From: Eustoma russellianum | Taxonomy: Eukaryota > Streptophyta > Magnoliopsida > Gentianales > Gentianaceae | Direction: 5' to 3' | Length of the DNA: 64,000 nt | NCBI GenBank assembly: GCA_036186865.1 | Contig: AP025040.1 | Location: 45,200,321-45,264,320 of the forward strand | Part shown: positions 45,241 to 56,599 of the stretch, in pieces | Layout: each line of letters begins with the position of its first letter | How positions within the stretch are numbered: position 1 is the stretch's first letter | Position numbers and translations under genes: made by a program | Notes under the pieces: generated by a model | Told to the model about the DNA's origin: nothing | Seen by the model: only the letters and a program-made list of their open reading frames with translations | The model's database searches: none

Positions 45241-46650
45241 TGATTTTGCCTTTATGTGGTTGACAAATCAATGCGTAAAGATTTTTATTAAACGTGGTGG
45301 TATAATGCGTGGGGCCAGCACTAAGACATGAGTTGAAATAATGTGTTTTTTTTATGTACATTCGTTTTTGAGTAAATTGCGTCAACTACATCATGTTAAG
45401 ACATCATAGAACCGGCGTTGAAATTTTATTTATGCGACACTGTAATATTTTAACTCTTTTCCTAAAAATATCTTGAATTGCGAACAGCTCATAATTGTTT
45501 GACATTTATAAAGTATTTTGGTTACCGTTGATTGAGTCATACATCGCCGCGACAGTGTGATCTATACGTGGTTCATAATTATTAAAGTGAATAAGATACA
45601 TGATGACTTCGACATTTGGTTGTATCATATTGTTTTATGATACTGATTACGTAAATCACGGTCACACACGATGTTCGTGGAGCTTGGTGCATTTGAGAGA
45701 TGGTCAACATTGTACTTCAGGAAAAGTTCATTGGGTCATTCTGTCGACCATCAAATAATACCTTTGAGGGTCACGCTTATACCACACACGACGTTTTTAA
45801 AGTCAGAGCTGTTCCAACGACCTTCAAAAACCACTCTTGAGGATGGTTCTTTGGACCTTAGAGAATGAATTTGAAAATAGAGTCATTCTATATGCCGTTT
45901 GTACACCAAGGCTATATACTCGTCACCGTCATTATAGTGACGTATACACCATTATCACTCTCTACGAGTGATATGTCAACTATGAATTTTTGGATAATTT
46001 TGTAAAACAAGATGATAACTTCCACACCGCCATTACAGCGACACATACACCATCATGATTGTATATAAATGAAATGGCAAGTTTGAGTTTTTAAAATTTT
46101 AGTGGAAATTGTTTTTTTTCAATTATTTTAAGCCTTTTTGTTTAGAAAAATTTAAAAGAAACGAGCATCAGACCACATCAAAAGCCTTTCTCTCAATCAT
46201 CTCCATAAAATTGTTACCTTTTTTTTTCCTCTTTTGTTTTTTTTCTTTTCCATAGATTATTAAGAACATTCTCCTAAAATTTCTGGTCATTTTAATCACA
46301 TTTCGAACAACAACACATGTCGAGTATATTCAAACAACAACAATTTAATCACATTTCGAACATTACACATATATACCTCCCTTGCTAGCTCATTTGTCAG
46401 AAGATAAACATGAAAAACTCGCACAAAATCTGTTCCAAATGATACACGAATAGATGAAATATTACATAATCTTAAAGGACGACTTTGAAGTATATTGAAC
46501 CTAATGTGCTATTCTGGAGAGGTAAAACAGTTCCAGAAATATTTTTGAAGTTGCTCTCTATTTATTCTGCTAGAACACTGTAACTGTTTTTTTTTTTTTT
46601 CACTTTCTGCTTTTATGTTATGGTACTTAAAAGATGAAAAGGAAAAAAAA
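45241..46650. other. AT-rich spacer, nothing recognised
   Basis: Short repeated words such as AGTGACGTATACACCATTA / AGCGACACATACACCATCA occur at 45937 and 46038. No gene is supported. Confidence 0.45.
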
Positions 46651-46654
46651 GGTG

Positions 46655-46800
46655 CACGACATAGCTCATTTGGTACTCGAATTGAGAAATTGCTCCAATA
46701 AAGGTTATAGGTTCAAACCGAGACATCCGTAGAGTGTGTGCAATACTGCTGTTTGAGTTAGTAATGGTTATATCATTGTATCTGGCACAATTGAATTAAA
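46655..46800 (+). mobile_element. tRNA-derived SINE
   Basis: GACATAGCTCATTTGGTACTCG (box A) and ATAGGTTCAAACCGAGAC (box B) are at tRNA-like spacing, with a short body ending near TTGTATCTGGC. Confidence 0.65.
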
Positions 46801-46923
46801 GGGTTGCTAGTGCAGTTTACAGTAGGCACCTTGTATGAGTTACCAACTTAGGAGACAGCTTAACTCCTATTTGCATATTCCACGAAGTTTCATGGAGCTG
46901 GAGTAGTGTGGACCGGTCCAAAG

Positions 46924-47083
46924 GGGATAGGATCACCTCACCGCAAGGGGGTGCGGTGACGTGTGACCGCGCGACACGTGTCAGCAAGAGGGGGGTGGTG
47001 ATGCTAGATGACCCTCCCTTGATGTCACGTGTCGCGTGGTCACAAAGTGGATGATGAAAGTTGGTGTGAAGAGATCCCAACCC
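46924..47083. mobile_element. G-box MITE copy (160 bp, 9-bp TSD)
   Basis: Flanked by GGTCCAAAG at 46915-46923 and 47084-47092 (exact). Cores are GCGACACGTGTCAGC and GTCACGTGTCGCGTGG. The central CATCTAGCCTCACC half is shortened. Confidence 0.9.
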
Positions 47084-47272
47084 GGTCCAAAGATATTGAC
47101 CTTTTGCTCAAACAAAAATGTTTGGGGGGTGGGCCGGTGGTGGGGGGCTTATGGTCGAGGATGGCGTTTGGTGTCTTGGTGTATTGGCATGCGGGTGGAA
47201 GGTAGGATAAACGTTCGAGTCAAGTGGGTCTCATCATGAATCTTGTTCTCAAAGTACAACAGCATGCGTCTT

Positions 47273-47273
<1 letters not shown>

Positions 47274-47323
<50 letters not shown>
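47274..47323 (+). repeat. Poly(A) run of 50
   Basis: Fifty consecutive A bases. They may mark the tail of a retroposed transcript lying upstream (47093-47273), but no duplication is visible. Confidence 0.8.
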
Positions 47324-47326
<3 letters not shown>

Positions 47327-47394
47327 ACCGTGCCATTTTTTAACAAATTATTTATTTATATTTGTAAAAAGGGTTCAAACAACAACAACATTAA

Positions 47395-47640
47395 CACATT
47401 GCTTTAAAGGCTCCCGTATATGGCGGAGTATGGAAGGTCGGACGTACACAACCATAATCATGTGGTGAAACACACAGAGATTGTTTCTCGATGACCCATA
47501 ATGATGCGTCAAGTTATGTCGATCAACTAAAACTTCACAATATAAGAAGTGCAGCCAATTTAGTAAGTCATTTGCTTTATTCCATCATATTCCAAAGTCA
47601 AGGAAGAGTGTGTCCTTAACTCCAAAACATATTTCTCCTC
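47395..47640 (+). repeat. Dispersed repeat D
   Basis: GGAGTATGGAAGGTCGGACG, ACACAGAGATTGTTTCTCGATG, GTCGATCAACTAAAACTTC and TCATATTCCAAAGTCAAGG are in family order. Confidence 0.65.
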
Positions 47641-48009
47641 CAAATCATAGCTACGAGATGGGAAAATAAGTGAAGCACTTGTTATACTCCAATGGCATAA
47701 TTTAGTAAAAAAAAATATCATGATGTTGTAATTGTACATAGTTAGACAATTCACATTATGATGATTTCATTGCTGCTAATTGTTTGGATTTGGATTTGGA
47801 TTGTAATTGTGCGTAGCAAGATAAATTTAAATATTATTCAAGAAGTCACATCTATTTATTATATCGTCTACAAAAACCTAAAACAATAAATACCTTTGGC
47901 ATTGGGGTTAGGTTTGACATCGGCTAGCCAACACCATCTCAGCATAGACTCACTTTCACTTAAGAACCTGAGCACGAAATTAAGTAATTCAATTTGCGAA
48001 AAAAGGACA
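47641..48009. other. AT-rich spacer, nothing recognised
   Basis: No gene, no shared repeat. Confidence 0.5.
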
Positions 48010-48310
48010 AATAGGGCTGGAAACGAGTTGACCTGAGTCGAATAGTGAATTTTATAGTTTAGATTCGTTTAGGTAAAAGAATAGTTTGGCTCGCCTCGTT
48101 TGCTTTAACGAGCTTCAAAATTCATTCCTATTCGGCTCAAAAACGTTCTCTTTAAATGAGCTAAACATCTCGAAAATAATTTGGCTCGTTTTAGTACACG
48201 AATCTAAATAGTGTTCAAACTTAGTTCGTATAATTTAAATTATCGAATAAACTCGAATCGAACACAAATCGAATTGTTTTTGAACTGTTTGGTTCGATAA
48301 CACCCCTAAA
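48010..48310. repeat. GGCTCG/GAATCGAAC-rich repetitive tract
   Basis: It begins ATAGGGCTGGAAACGAGTTG and ends GGTTCGATAACACCCCTAAA. Inside are TTCGGCTC and CGAATCGAACAC words. It is likely a degenerate hAT-type element. Confidence 0.5.
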
Positions 48311-48473
48311 AACAAGTGCAAATTTAGCTTGGCTTAGCTAAACAATTCTCGAGTCCAACAATGATTGACCTTGTTTGTCAACTTGCATGGACATGGTCTT
48401 ACCAACAAGTCATGTCATGAACTCGTCTCAACAAGGTCTACATGAACATCCCCCCTCCATGGTTAAATCCACT

Positions 48474-49010
48474 AAGGGCATTTCTAACTTAAAACACCAA
48501 ATTTTGCACCAAATCATTTATTTGATGCAAAAAACAGTAAAAAGAACTCCAACCACAAACACCAAATCCAACACCAAATAAAAATATTCCTTAAAGATTT
48601 TTCTATCATTCTATTTTTAATTCATTATTATAAATAATTTAACACAAATTTAACATTCATATAAATTTACTAATGTAACTTTGTTCTAAATCATTAGTTA
48701 TGAATCTTATTTTATTTTTGATTTTCTTATATAATTTTTTCTCATAACGAAATTAATGATTTTTTTCCTTATAACGAAATTAACAAAATTAAAATTCTTA
48801 TAATGAAAGTAACGAAATTAACAAAATTAAAATTTTATTAAGGTAATTAAAATGGTGATGTGGCGGATGAATAGTGATTTGGTGTAATGAATAGTGTTGC
48901 ACCTATTTGGTGCAACACTATTCATTTTCACCTATTTGGTAATTACTTTGTACTTGGTTGGAGAGGTTTCTTGCACCAAATGGGTGTTTTGGTGCACGCA
49001 TTGGAGATCG
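48474..49010. mobile_element. Non-autonomous DNA element with GCACCAAA subterminal repeats
   Basis: The left end AAGGGCATTTCTAACTT is loosely inverted at the right end (GCATTGGAGATCG). TTTGCACCAAATCATTTATTTGG-like words occur on the left and inverted CACCTATTTGGTG / TTGCACCAAATGGGTG on the right. Plant elements with GGGCATCTCCAAC ends are common non-autonomous DNA transposons; the superfamily is not resolved. Confidence 0.6.
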
Positions 49011-49071
49011 TACGAGTCTAGTCCAACTCAGCCATGTTCGACAGTCTGACAACGAATAGACTCCTCCATGC

Positions 49072-49349
49072 AAGATAAACCAAGCATGGCCCCCAGGGGC
49101 ATAGTCTACTGGTAAGTGACAAGGTGATTGGGGCTAAAGCACCCCGACGTCCCGAGTTCGAACCCGTGTAGAGGCAATTCTTTGTTGAAATATTACAAGG
49201 GCTGCTTCTGGGCTTCTAATCTCGTGTGTCCTCTCCCTTGTAGGGCTGCTAGTAGAGCACATCCCTCGATTTACATCCTACCTGGCTAAGGGGCCTCTCG
49301 TACAGGTGGGGGAGAACACACTCCTTTAACAAAGATAAACCAAGCATGG
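49072..49349 (+). mobile_element. tRNA-derived SINE family C with 18-bp TSD
   Basis: The body 49090-49331 is flanked by the exact 18-base duplication AAGATAAACCAAGCATGG (49072-49089, 49332-49349). The head is GGGGCATAGTCTACTGGTAAG (box A) and GAGTTCGAACCCGTG (box B). The long perfect duplication implies recent insertion. Confidence 0.92.
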
Positions 49350-49789
49350 TACGATGGACTCGGTCCAAGTTCCAAGCATAGGAACGGCTTGCCTAAGAAA
49401 CCCATCACAAAAACGGGTTCAGATCTACTTACTCATCCTCCGTTACTGTGTTTTGATTAATCATTTTCGGACCACCAAAAGCAACAAACTTAGTTTTGTA
49501 GCAGCAACAGCATGCCTAAGTTATGGCCTTATGTCCTTTTTCAATTTGCATATGTGTGTGTATATATATTACACGGAGAATTTAATATTTTCCCATTTGC
49601 TTAATTTGAGTGCTAATGTTTTTCTTTAAAGATTTCCTCGTATTCAGTTATATTTGTCTTACAGATGTTTTTGTATACTTATATCTACAGTATACTACCA
49701 TGTGCAGTATTTTGCATAGGCAATCCGCATTTAAGACGGCGTATTACCGTGGAACAAAAACAACAATATTATCTCATTGTTCTAATTTA

Positions 49790-49930
49790 GCTCATGAGCA
49801 ACAACAATAACATTATCTCATTGTCTTAGAGGCTTCCGTCTATAACGAAGTATAGGAGGTCAGATGTATGCAACCAATTAGAAATATACAGATATTGTTT
49901 TTCAATAACCTATAATTATGCGTGAAGCAC
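49790..49930 (+). repeat. Dispersed repeat D, 5' fragment
   Basis: AACAACAATAACATTATCTC, GAGGCTTCCGTCTATAACG and GGAGGTCAGATGTATGCAACC match the family start. Confidence 0.55.
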
Positions 49931-50469
49931 CGGAGCACAAATTTAGCACCGGAACACAAATTTTAAAATGTCTGAGAAGATATTAACTATTGATAAGGAT
50001 ATATGTTAATTTGATAAAGACATATTTTTTTATTCAGCTATAGACAAAAAGTAATCATAAAATACGATTCAACAGTATTAAAATGAATGATCTCTTTATC
50101 AATTAAAAGTGTATATTTATCAATTTACTTATCAAAATAGGGGATAATATAAAGCAAGAAAATGCTGAAAGGAACAAAGAGCATTATTGGGTAAAAGAGT
50201 CAAACCACGTACTCCAATCCCGGGACAGATTTTATGGTTCTGCAGATGGTTTTATACCAGCGGTTCACACATTGAACCGGCGGCTTCGAGTCGTTTTCGT
50301 GGGGGCGGTCCGGCTAAGGATTAAAATACGGGTCACTTTCCTACTGGACAAGGAGTTAGATACTTTGGAGGGCCCATATTCCATTGTAAGATGCCTAAAG
50401 TTAGCAGTATTATTAAGAAGTCTATTTAATGATGTATATATCCAGAGGGAAAATGCAAAAGAACACATT
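49931..50469. other. AT-rich spacer, nothing recognised
   Basis: No gene, no shared repeat. Confidence 0.5.
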
Positions 50470-50735
50470 ATAATTTTAATTAACAAAACTCACTTTTATC
50501 ATATTTTGAAAGTAATTTTATATGTATCATATATTGTTTTGTCAAAACCGTGATGTAGCACACAAAACGGTTTTGACAGAACCGTGTTGTGTCACGATTT
50601 CGCCAGAACTATCCAAGTGGCAAATTACGGTTTTGTCAAAACCGTGCATACGATTTTGACAAAACAATGTATGATACATGTAAAATTACTTTCTAAACTA
50701 TGATAAAAATATGTTTACTTATTAAAACTATAATA
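50470..50735. mobile_element. Foldback element with AAAACCGT repeats
   Basis: The left arm (ACTTTTATCATATTTTGAAAG, TAATTTTATATGTATCATA, TTGTTTTGTCAAAACCGTG) is inverted on the right (GTCAAAACCGTGCATACG, ACAAAACAATGTATGATACA, TAAAATTACTTTCTAAACTA). Arms are about 90-100 bp. The centre has further GTTTTGAC/AAAACCGT inverted pairs, so it could fold into a branched hairpin. Confidence 0.8.
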
Positions 50736-51479
50736 TTTTTTTGCATTCCCCCCCCCCCCCCCCTCTCTCTCTCTCTATATATCAATAATGAGCTCAAACG
50801 TCAAAATTTGAAATTTCGAATTCAATAATTGCAAAGACGGCTCACATGCCATCCTCGCTTTATGCAGCCTACCCACGCACACAGGGTACATGGCGATTAC
50901 AATGCGAGAACATTGATTTATTTATCAAGGTTGGTAGGCGGAGTAGTTTCGGAATTTGTCTATTTGTATTTATTAAATTTTTTTACCAACATATTAATAC
51001 ATTATATTTTTGTTATTGTGTTATATATGCATGTACTATAGAGCCGGGTTTCACTAAAAACAAACTCTGTATCATTTGAGATGTAGGTATTATTTGTCTG
51101 CTCCTCGCCATTCTCAGACCATATCAATAGCTTTTGATGTCATTGGAATATATTGGGTATTTGTTGTTGGGGGTGGTGGTGGTAGATGAAGTAATTATTT
51201 CTACTTAATATTGAATAAACATATAAAGAATGATAATATAAATTTGTTGAGCTAGAAAACAGTAACAAGAAAGCTATCACTGCTCTCCAAGGTGAAGACA
51301 TAGATGTGACATGGATGAGAGATCTTAGGTATTTGATTTTTACAAATAAAATCATCATTTTGTAGAAATTTTATTTTTACTGCAAGGTGAAAAAAACAAT
51401 AACTAAAAAGTGAGAGTGGTTGATAAAATATAGGCCAAAACAAACACAAAGACTACGAAGGGAAAAGAGTGGGAAGTGC

Positions 51480-51605
51480 GGCATCAGTGTATGGTTCAAT
51501 TGGTATTTAAATGGTAGATTGTATACAAAGTTACTGGTTCGAATCTTAATAGCCGCGTCAGTTTCTTATACCGGAGCGAGTTTGAGCTTGAATACTTTGT
51601 AGACA
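51480..51605 (+). mobile_element. tRNA-derived SINE
   Basis: CAGTGTATGGTTCAATTGGTATT (box A-like) and ACTGGTTCGAATCTTAATAG (box B), with a short tail ending CTTTGTAGACACC. Confidence 0.6.
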
Positions 51606-51744
51606 CCAAATCTTAAAATTTTTACTTAAAAAACTTTTGGATGACTTGATTTAAATTTTTCGCGAAACTTATTAAGAGAAGACAATGAATGCTTTTGGTG
51701 TCTAAATATAATTAAAATAGTGGAAAGTGGTCGGTTCAGATATG

Positions 51745-51915
51745 AAGAGGCTAAATGTGAGATAAGATATTAGGATTCCAATCACTTGTCGTCACATGTA
51801 AAACTGCTGTTTTTTTTTAAAAAAAAATCATCATCCCCTTCTTTAAAAAAAATGGATTTTATACGTAACGATGTGTGATTATATGCTTCATATCTTGTCT
51901 TATTTTTACTCTGGT
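51745..51915. mobile_element. Foldback MITE family 2 copy, diverged
   Basis: GAGGCTAAATGTGAGATAAG, CCAATCACTTGTCGTCACATG pair with ACGTAACGATGTGTGATTATATG and CTTCATATCTTGTC. The loop is A/T runs. Confidence 0.65.
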
Positions 51916-52140
51916 TAGATCTAAATGATGAAAGTGGTGCCACAACGTGAATGATGAAGGACAAACAAAAGGCGTACGGAATCTATGGAGAATTCCCAAG
52001 GCCAAAGGTAGACTGGTCTTTCCCAAAGGGTACCAACTGTTGCGCTGGTACTCCTGTCTTTGCTTCAGTGTCTTCCAAAAGCAATTTCACTTTATGTCTC
52101 ACTTTAGAAAAATTAATCTAGAGGCCTCAAGAATTCGATG

Positions 52141-52320
52141 AGATCTTCTGTCCCAATTTCTTCTAATTCCATTTGTCACCACGCGACACATGATAACAGG
52201 GGGTGAATGGTGAGACTAGATGCGGGTGACCTTCATCTAGCCTCACCACTCATCCCTATTGATACGTGTCGTGTGGTGACGAATAGGGTGAGAGAAAAAC
52301 GGTGAACGGATCCTAACCCC
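52141..52320. mobile_element. G-box MITE family copy
   Basis: It contains CACCACGCGACACATGATAAC, GAGACTAGATGCGGGTGACC, TGATACGTGTCGTGTGGTGAC and the end CGGATCCTAACCCC. CACGTG is lost in both arms. No exact duplication was found because another MITE inserted 10 bases from its right end. Confidence 0.75.
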
Positions 52321-52330
52321 AATAAAGTGT

Positions 52331-52519
52331 CGGATGAGATCAGAGGAGGTAAAATATGAGGCTAAATATGAGGCCTCCAATCACGCGACGCCACGTGTAT
52401 AAAAAGGCCCACTGTTTACTTTTTATCTTTTTTAAAAAAAGACTCTTTTATACACGTGGCGTTGCATGATTGGAGACCTCATATTTAGCCTCATATTTTA
52501 CCTCCTCTGATCTCATCCG
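52331..52519. mobile_element. Foldback MITE family 2, best copy (9-bp TSD)
   Basis: ATAAAGTGT occurs at 52322-52330 and 52520-52528 (exact 9-bp duplication, Mutator-like). The terminal inverted repeats are about 74 bp with about four mismatches: they start CGGATGAGATCAGAGGAGGT and run inward to CCACGTGTATAAAA. The loop is about 40 bases. The transcript would form a long near-perfect hairpin. Confidence 0.93.
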
Positions 52520-52599
52520 ATAAAGTGTGACCTTATTTTCGCTATTCATTTATTTTTGTCTTTTAATTACATTATCTTTATTTTGTATCTACTTCCATT

Positions 52600-52860
52600 T
52601 TCAATGGAGTCAATGACACATTCTTCCTTGACTTTGGAATATGATGAAATAAAGCAAAAATGACTCACTAAATTAGTTGCGCTTCTTATATTGTGAAGTA
52701 GAAATTGAGCAACACACATTGACGCAATTTTTATTATAGGTCACCAAAAACAACATCTGTGTGTTTTTAACATATGGATATGATTGCGTACATCCGACCT
52801 TCTGTATCCCGCTATAGACGGGAGCCTCTAAATCAATAGAGTAATGTTGTTGTTTTTTTC
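52600..52860 (-). repeat. Dispersed repeat D, full-length reverse copy
   Basis: It is the reverse complement of the family: CCTTGACTTTGGAATATGATG, GCGCTTCTTATATTGTGAAG, ATTGCGTACATCCGACC and GCTATAGACGGGAGCCTCTA. Confidence 0.65.
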
Positions 52861-53320
52861 TTTATTTTGCATCTGATATGACAGGCTAGTGATAAATTTG
52901 GAAAACTTTATCACCATCAATGGACTTTATGTTATGACAATAAATTCGAATAAAGATCTTAGAATAGGATGCTATATGCATTATCAAACACATATGTCAT
53001 CTTTCAATTAGCCAATGGCGAGTTGTTATGCGTGTTTGACTGAAGTAACAAGCCTAAAGGAGCTATAAGTGTTGGCAGAACTGTATAAATAATATCAAGT
53101 ACGCACCATTTTTTTAAATCTCTACTTGCTAGTATGCTGACCCGAGACCTTATAAAATGGAGAAGGATGAAAAGAAGCTTTATTGACAGGGACAAATAAA
53201 TAAATGTAAGGCGATAAGGATTATTGACTCGAAAATCAGGTCAATTGCTGAGGGTGACGTTCATTAAGAAATAACTGGTAGCCAAATTTAGCATTTCAAT
53301 TTTGGCGCTGGTGTTGCCAT
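52861..53320. other. AT-rich spacer, nothing recognised
   Basis: No gene, no shared repeat. Confidence 0.5.
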
Positions 53321-53325
53321 TACGC

Positions 53326-53400
53326 ATATATATATATATATACATATGTATGTATATATATATGTATGTATGTATGTACGTATATGTATTATACATATAC
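53326..53400. repeat. TA/TATG microsatellite
   Basis: (TA)n then TATG/TGTA repeats and a further ATACATATAC tract. Confidence 0.9.
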
Positions 53401-53721
53401 ATAGATGTGTGTGTGTATCTATGTATAAAAGAATCTGCAAACTGAAACATAACAAAAGAAAGTCACCTTCAAAAGCAGCATGTCCTTCCTCCATGAATTA
53501 TAATAGAGTCTTTTCTGTTAATGTAGATTGTAGAATAAATTTAAATCAAATTTTGCATTCTGATACTGATATTTTTAATATAATTGCATAATTATCCGTT
53601 AAATGACAAGGGAAATATGGCAAATTCAGAATATAAAAAAAGAAGATAAGTGTATAGAGGTCTTATATTCTAGTGATATCATAGCGAAAAATTGTATGGA
53701 CATATAACACTACAAGTAAAG

Positions 53722-53850
53722 AGCGTTCATGGTGTACTAGGCTCCCGCTAGTTTGCGTAAGGTCTGGAGAGTAACCGGATCGCTTCGCGATCTGATGTAC
53801 ACAACTTTATCATGCACTTTTTTGTACGGGGATGTTTTTACTGTTGTTAA
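53722..53850 (-). mobile_element. Au-like SINE copy
   Basis: GCGTTCATGGTGTACTAGGC, TCCCGCTAGTTTGCGTAAGG, GTAACCGGATCGCTTCGCG and TGTACACAACTTTATCATGC are the reverse complement of the family. Confidence 0.65.
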
Positions 53851-54474
53851 GATATACTGGGTATATGTTGTGTTGTTGTTGATACTTTCAAGCTTGGTTT
53901 GAGCCTGTTTGGGCAGCAAATGATATACTGTAGCACACGTGAAAAATGGATCTGTACTTGAGGGCTTCATTTTGGACTCTGCAAGCATGCGAACTGATTA
54001 TCATACTTCAACTCATATTTAAAATTTTTGAGGAATAGCACGAAATCGCCCGAGGCTTGCTTTTTTTTTTTCCCGAAACTCGATCGATTTTATTAAATAA
54101 TACTTTCTGTACAAAAAGGTAACTACATATAAGTACGCTACTGCATCCCTATAGCTGCATCACAAGCTTTTAACAAAACATACGCATGATATGTCATGGC
54201 GTGTACATATTGGAACGGTGGGATATCATGTCATTTTCCTGTATGGAAAGCCCTATTTCGTCGATGCCACACCCCATAGACAATCTCGCAGAACAAACCG
54301 CCCGAGGCTTGTTTTGCTTAAGCAAAGACTGGCATAAAGTCAAGTCGAGCTCAATCTCAGCCCTCATGTAATGTTCATAATTTGTAGGAAAGAATTTGCT
54401 CTTCTGCCTACAACAGTGCATAATTGCTTAAGTGGTCAATCATATTTAATTAATGTGGTTCGACCAGCTTATTC
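53851..54474. other. Spacer, nothing recognised
   Basis: No gene, no shared repeat. Confidence 0.5.
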
Positions 54475-54730
54475 AACAACAACAACATTATCCATTATCT
54501 TAAAGGTTTATGACAGGATATAGGGTCGGATATACGCAACGATACTCATGTGTTAGAAATACATAAAGGTTGTTTCTCGATGACCTATAATGAAAAATAT
54601 GTCAAGTTGTGTCGATCAACTACTACTTCACAATATAAGAAGCGCATCTAACTTAGTGAGCAATTTTGTCTTATTACATCATATTCCAAAGTCAATGAAT
54701 AGTATGTCATTGACTCCATTGGAAATGGAA
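54475..54730 (+). repeat. Dispersed repeat D, full-length copy
   Basis: AACAACAACATTATCC, GTTGTTTCTCGATGACC, GTCGATCAACTACTACTTCAC, AATATAAGAAGCGCATCTAAC and CATTGACTCCATTGG are in family order. Confidence 0.65.
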
Positions 54731-55976
54731 ACATCTAGTCCGAAGCCCTAAATATCATCGACCTAAGTATAGATGGCCTCAGTAGATTGGAACTGCAACA
54801 AGTTGACTTTATTTGTGTATTATGGTTTGGATTTTAAGCTTGCTAAAGTTTTAGTAAAAGCCTGTTTGCTCTCACTGTTATGTGATGCCAAGAGTTTGCG
54901 GAGTTTTAACGGAAATCAGGCCTCTCTGTCTTTTGTTCTCTCTCTTTTACTTATACTAGTTCACATATGGCTCCTAGCTATCATGGCTTGCAAAACCCTA
55001 TATTTTTTTCATAATTTATATGATTAGACAAGCAACTTTTGCATTCTGAGTCTAGAGCTACCCAGTAAAGAGTTTGGGTTGACCATCTAGAAGTTACCAT
55101 CATATATTCCACGCAGTTTGTGTTAAGAAAAGAATTTATCAAAGATGCAACTGTGCATACAAACACACACACACCACAAACACATATATGTATGTGTACG
55201 CGCGTGCGCGTGCGTGTATATGTGAAAGACATTCACATCTTAGTGCCTTTATCTTGTAATGGTCCTTGGGAAGGTTAGTGACCAAGATACTCATAGAAGC
55301 AGCTAACTTAGAAACTTAGTTGCTAGTAGTACTACTTCAGGTTAGTAAATTATTTACAGTTTTGGAAAATATACTCCAAAACGGGATCAAACATTATTTA
55401 CAGTTTTATGTCTCAAATCCTTTTTCCTATAATACGTTTTCATATGGTTTTATTATGTATTATGTGTGTTTCACATATAAAACATAATTAAACTATATAA
55501 ACGATACGAGGGACACAAAATTTAAGAGAACATCTCAATACCGCAAAAGGCATCTGGTATATAAGCATCTCCTATAACAGTTAATTTCTCTCCAAATGTA
55601 TCAACATGATACTCTCGTTGTATAACAACTACAGTTTCTGTGCGAACCGAAAAAGATAAGAGGAGTACAATGGCCTTTTGGGACATAAAAAAATTGAAGT
55701 TTTGTTCCATAAATGTATAACGATACCATTTTTATAAAACTGATTAGACTATGTTAGATACATGTGAAATAGATAAAAATAGATATTACGTCGAATGTTT
55801 TATACTATATATCTAGTGGGTTTATCGTATCACTTTATCAAGGTGTATACATTTCATTAAATAAATCTAAGCACAATTTTATTAATATGATTTAGCCAAC
55901 AAGATTTACAATTAAAAGTGAAGCTAAAAACCCATAAGTCTTAAATTGGAATGCGTGTACCAAGTTTAAAAGATAG
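54731..55976. other. AT-rich spacer with GT/CA microsatellite
   Basis: A CA-rich and TGTGCG-rich simple repeat lies at about 55160-55225. An ATG frame at 54773-55027 (84 codons, hydrophobic) has no recognisable domain and is not called. Confidence 0.45.
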
Positions 55977-56299
55977 TGTAGAAATATACAGTACAAATAC
56001 ATGTATACACAGTAAATACACATGTAAATACACTAATACACACGCACATATTAGATTAATATTAAAATCACTATTTCAGTGATTTTAGACAGCTTATAGC
56101 CGTTGGTGGTTTTGTAGTCATTGGTAGACTAGTCCATATGCCACAATTTCTAGCCGTTAGAAGTTTCTCTGATGCTTTCCTCTATATAAGAGGACTTGTA
56201 TGTAAACTTATTCTAAGTCTGAATAAACTTCAATTCAGCCTCCAATATTTTGTTCTTCCTCTCCTTCATTTCATGGTCCATTATCTTTAAATTTCTACA
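55977..56299 (+). repeat. Copia-type 5' LTR
   Basis: 323 bp, TG...CA. TATA-like CCTCTATATAAGAGG near 56180 and TCTGAATAAAC near 56220 give a plausible U3/R structure. Confidence 0.92.
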
Positions 56300-56312
56300 T
56301 GGTATCAGAGCC
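56300..56312 (+). other. Primer-binding site (initiator tRNA-Met)
   Basis: TGGTATCAGAGCC begins directly at the LTR end. Confidence 0.92.
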
Positions 56313-56599
56313 ATGAGAGGAGGAGAAGAAGACAAACGAATATGTGTGTATCAGTTCTGAAAAAAAAGGAACTGAGTAGCATTTGAACATTCACCATTAT
56401 TTGGCTCAACAATCTTCAATGCTTCAAGCATTTACCCGAGAAGGAAAAAAAACGCGAGAGCAAAAGATCTCATTGAAACAAAAGAGGACTCCTGGATGAA
56501 GGTTGGGGGTCTGCCGCAACTTCTTCTTCCAGACAACATTTCGAACTTTCGCAGGTATTGTCTCTATATATCTTCAAAACCTGTAGAAATATCATAAAT

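Noticed and set aside
29617..50762. Poly-C tracts (29617, 35826, 37699, 50748) as regulatory G-quadruplex sites
   Set aside because: They are simple homopolymers in spacer DNA of uncertain length; no gene or promoter is adjacent.
28475..51605. Functional tRNA genes at the box A/box B pairs (28480, 46655, 49095, 51485 and others)
   Set aside because: They lack an acceptor stem and cloverleaf, are followed by SINE bodies and several have target duplications; they are SINE heads.
54773..55027. 84-codon hydrophobic open frame as a membrane protein gene
   Set aside because: AT-rich spacer produces such frames by chance; no conserved motif or promoter is seen.
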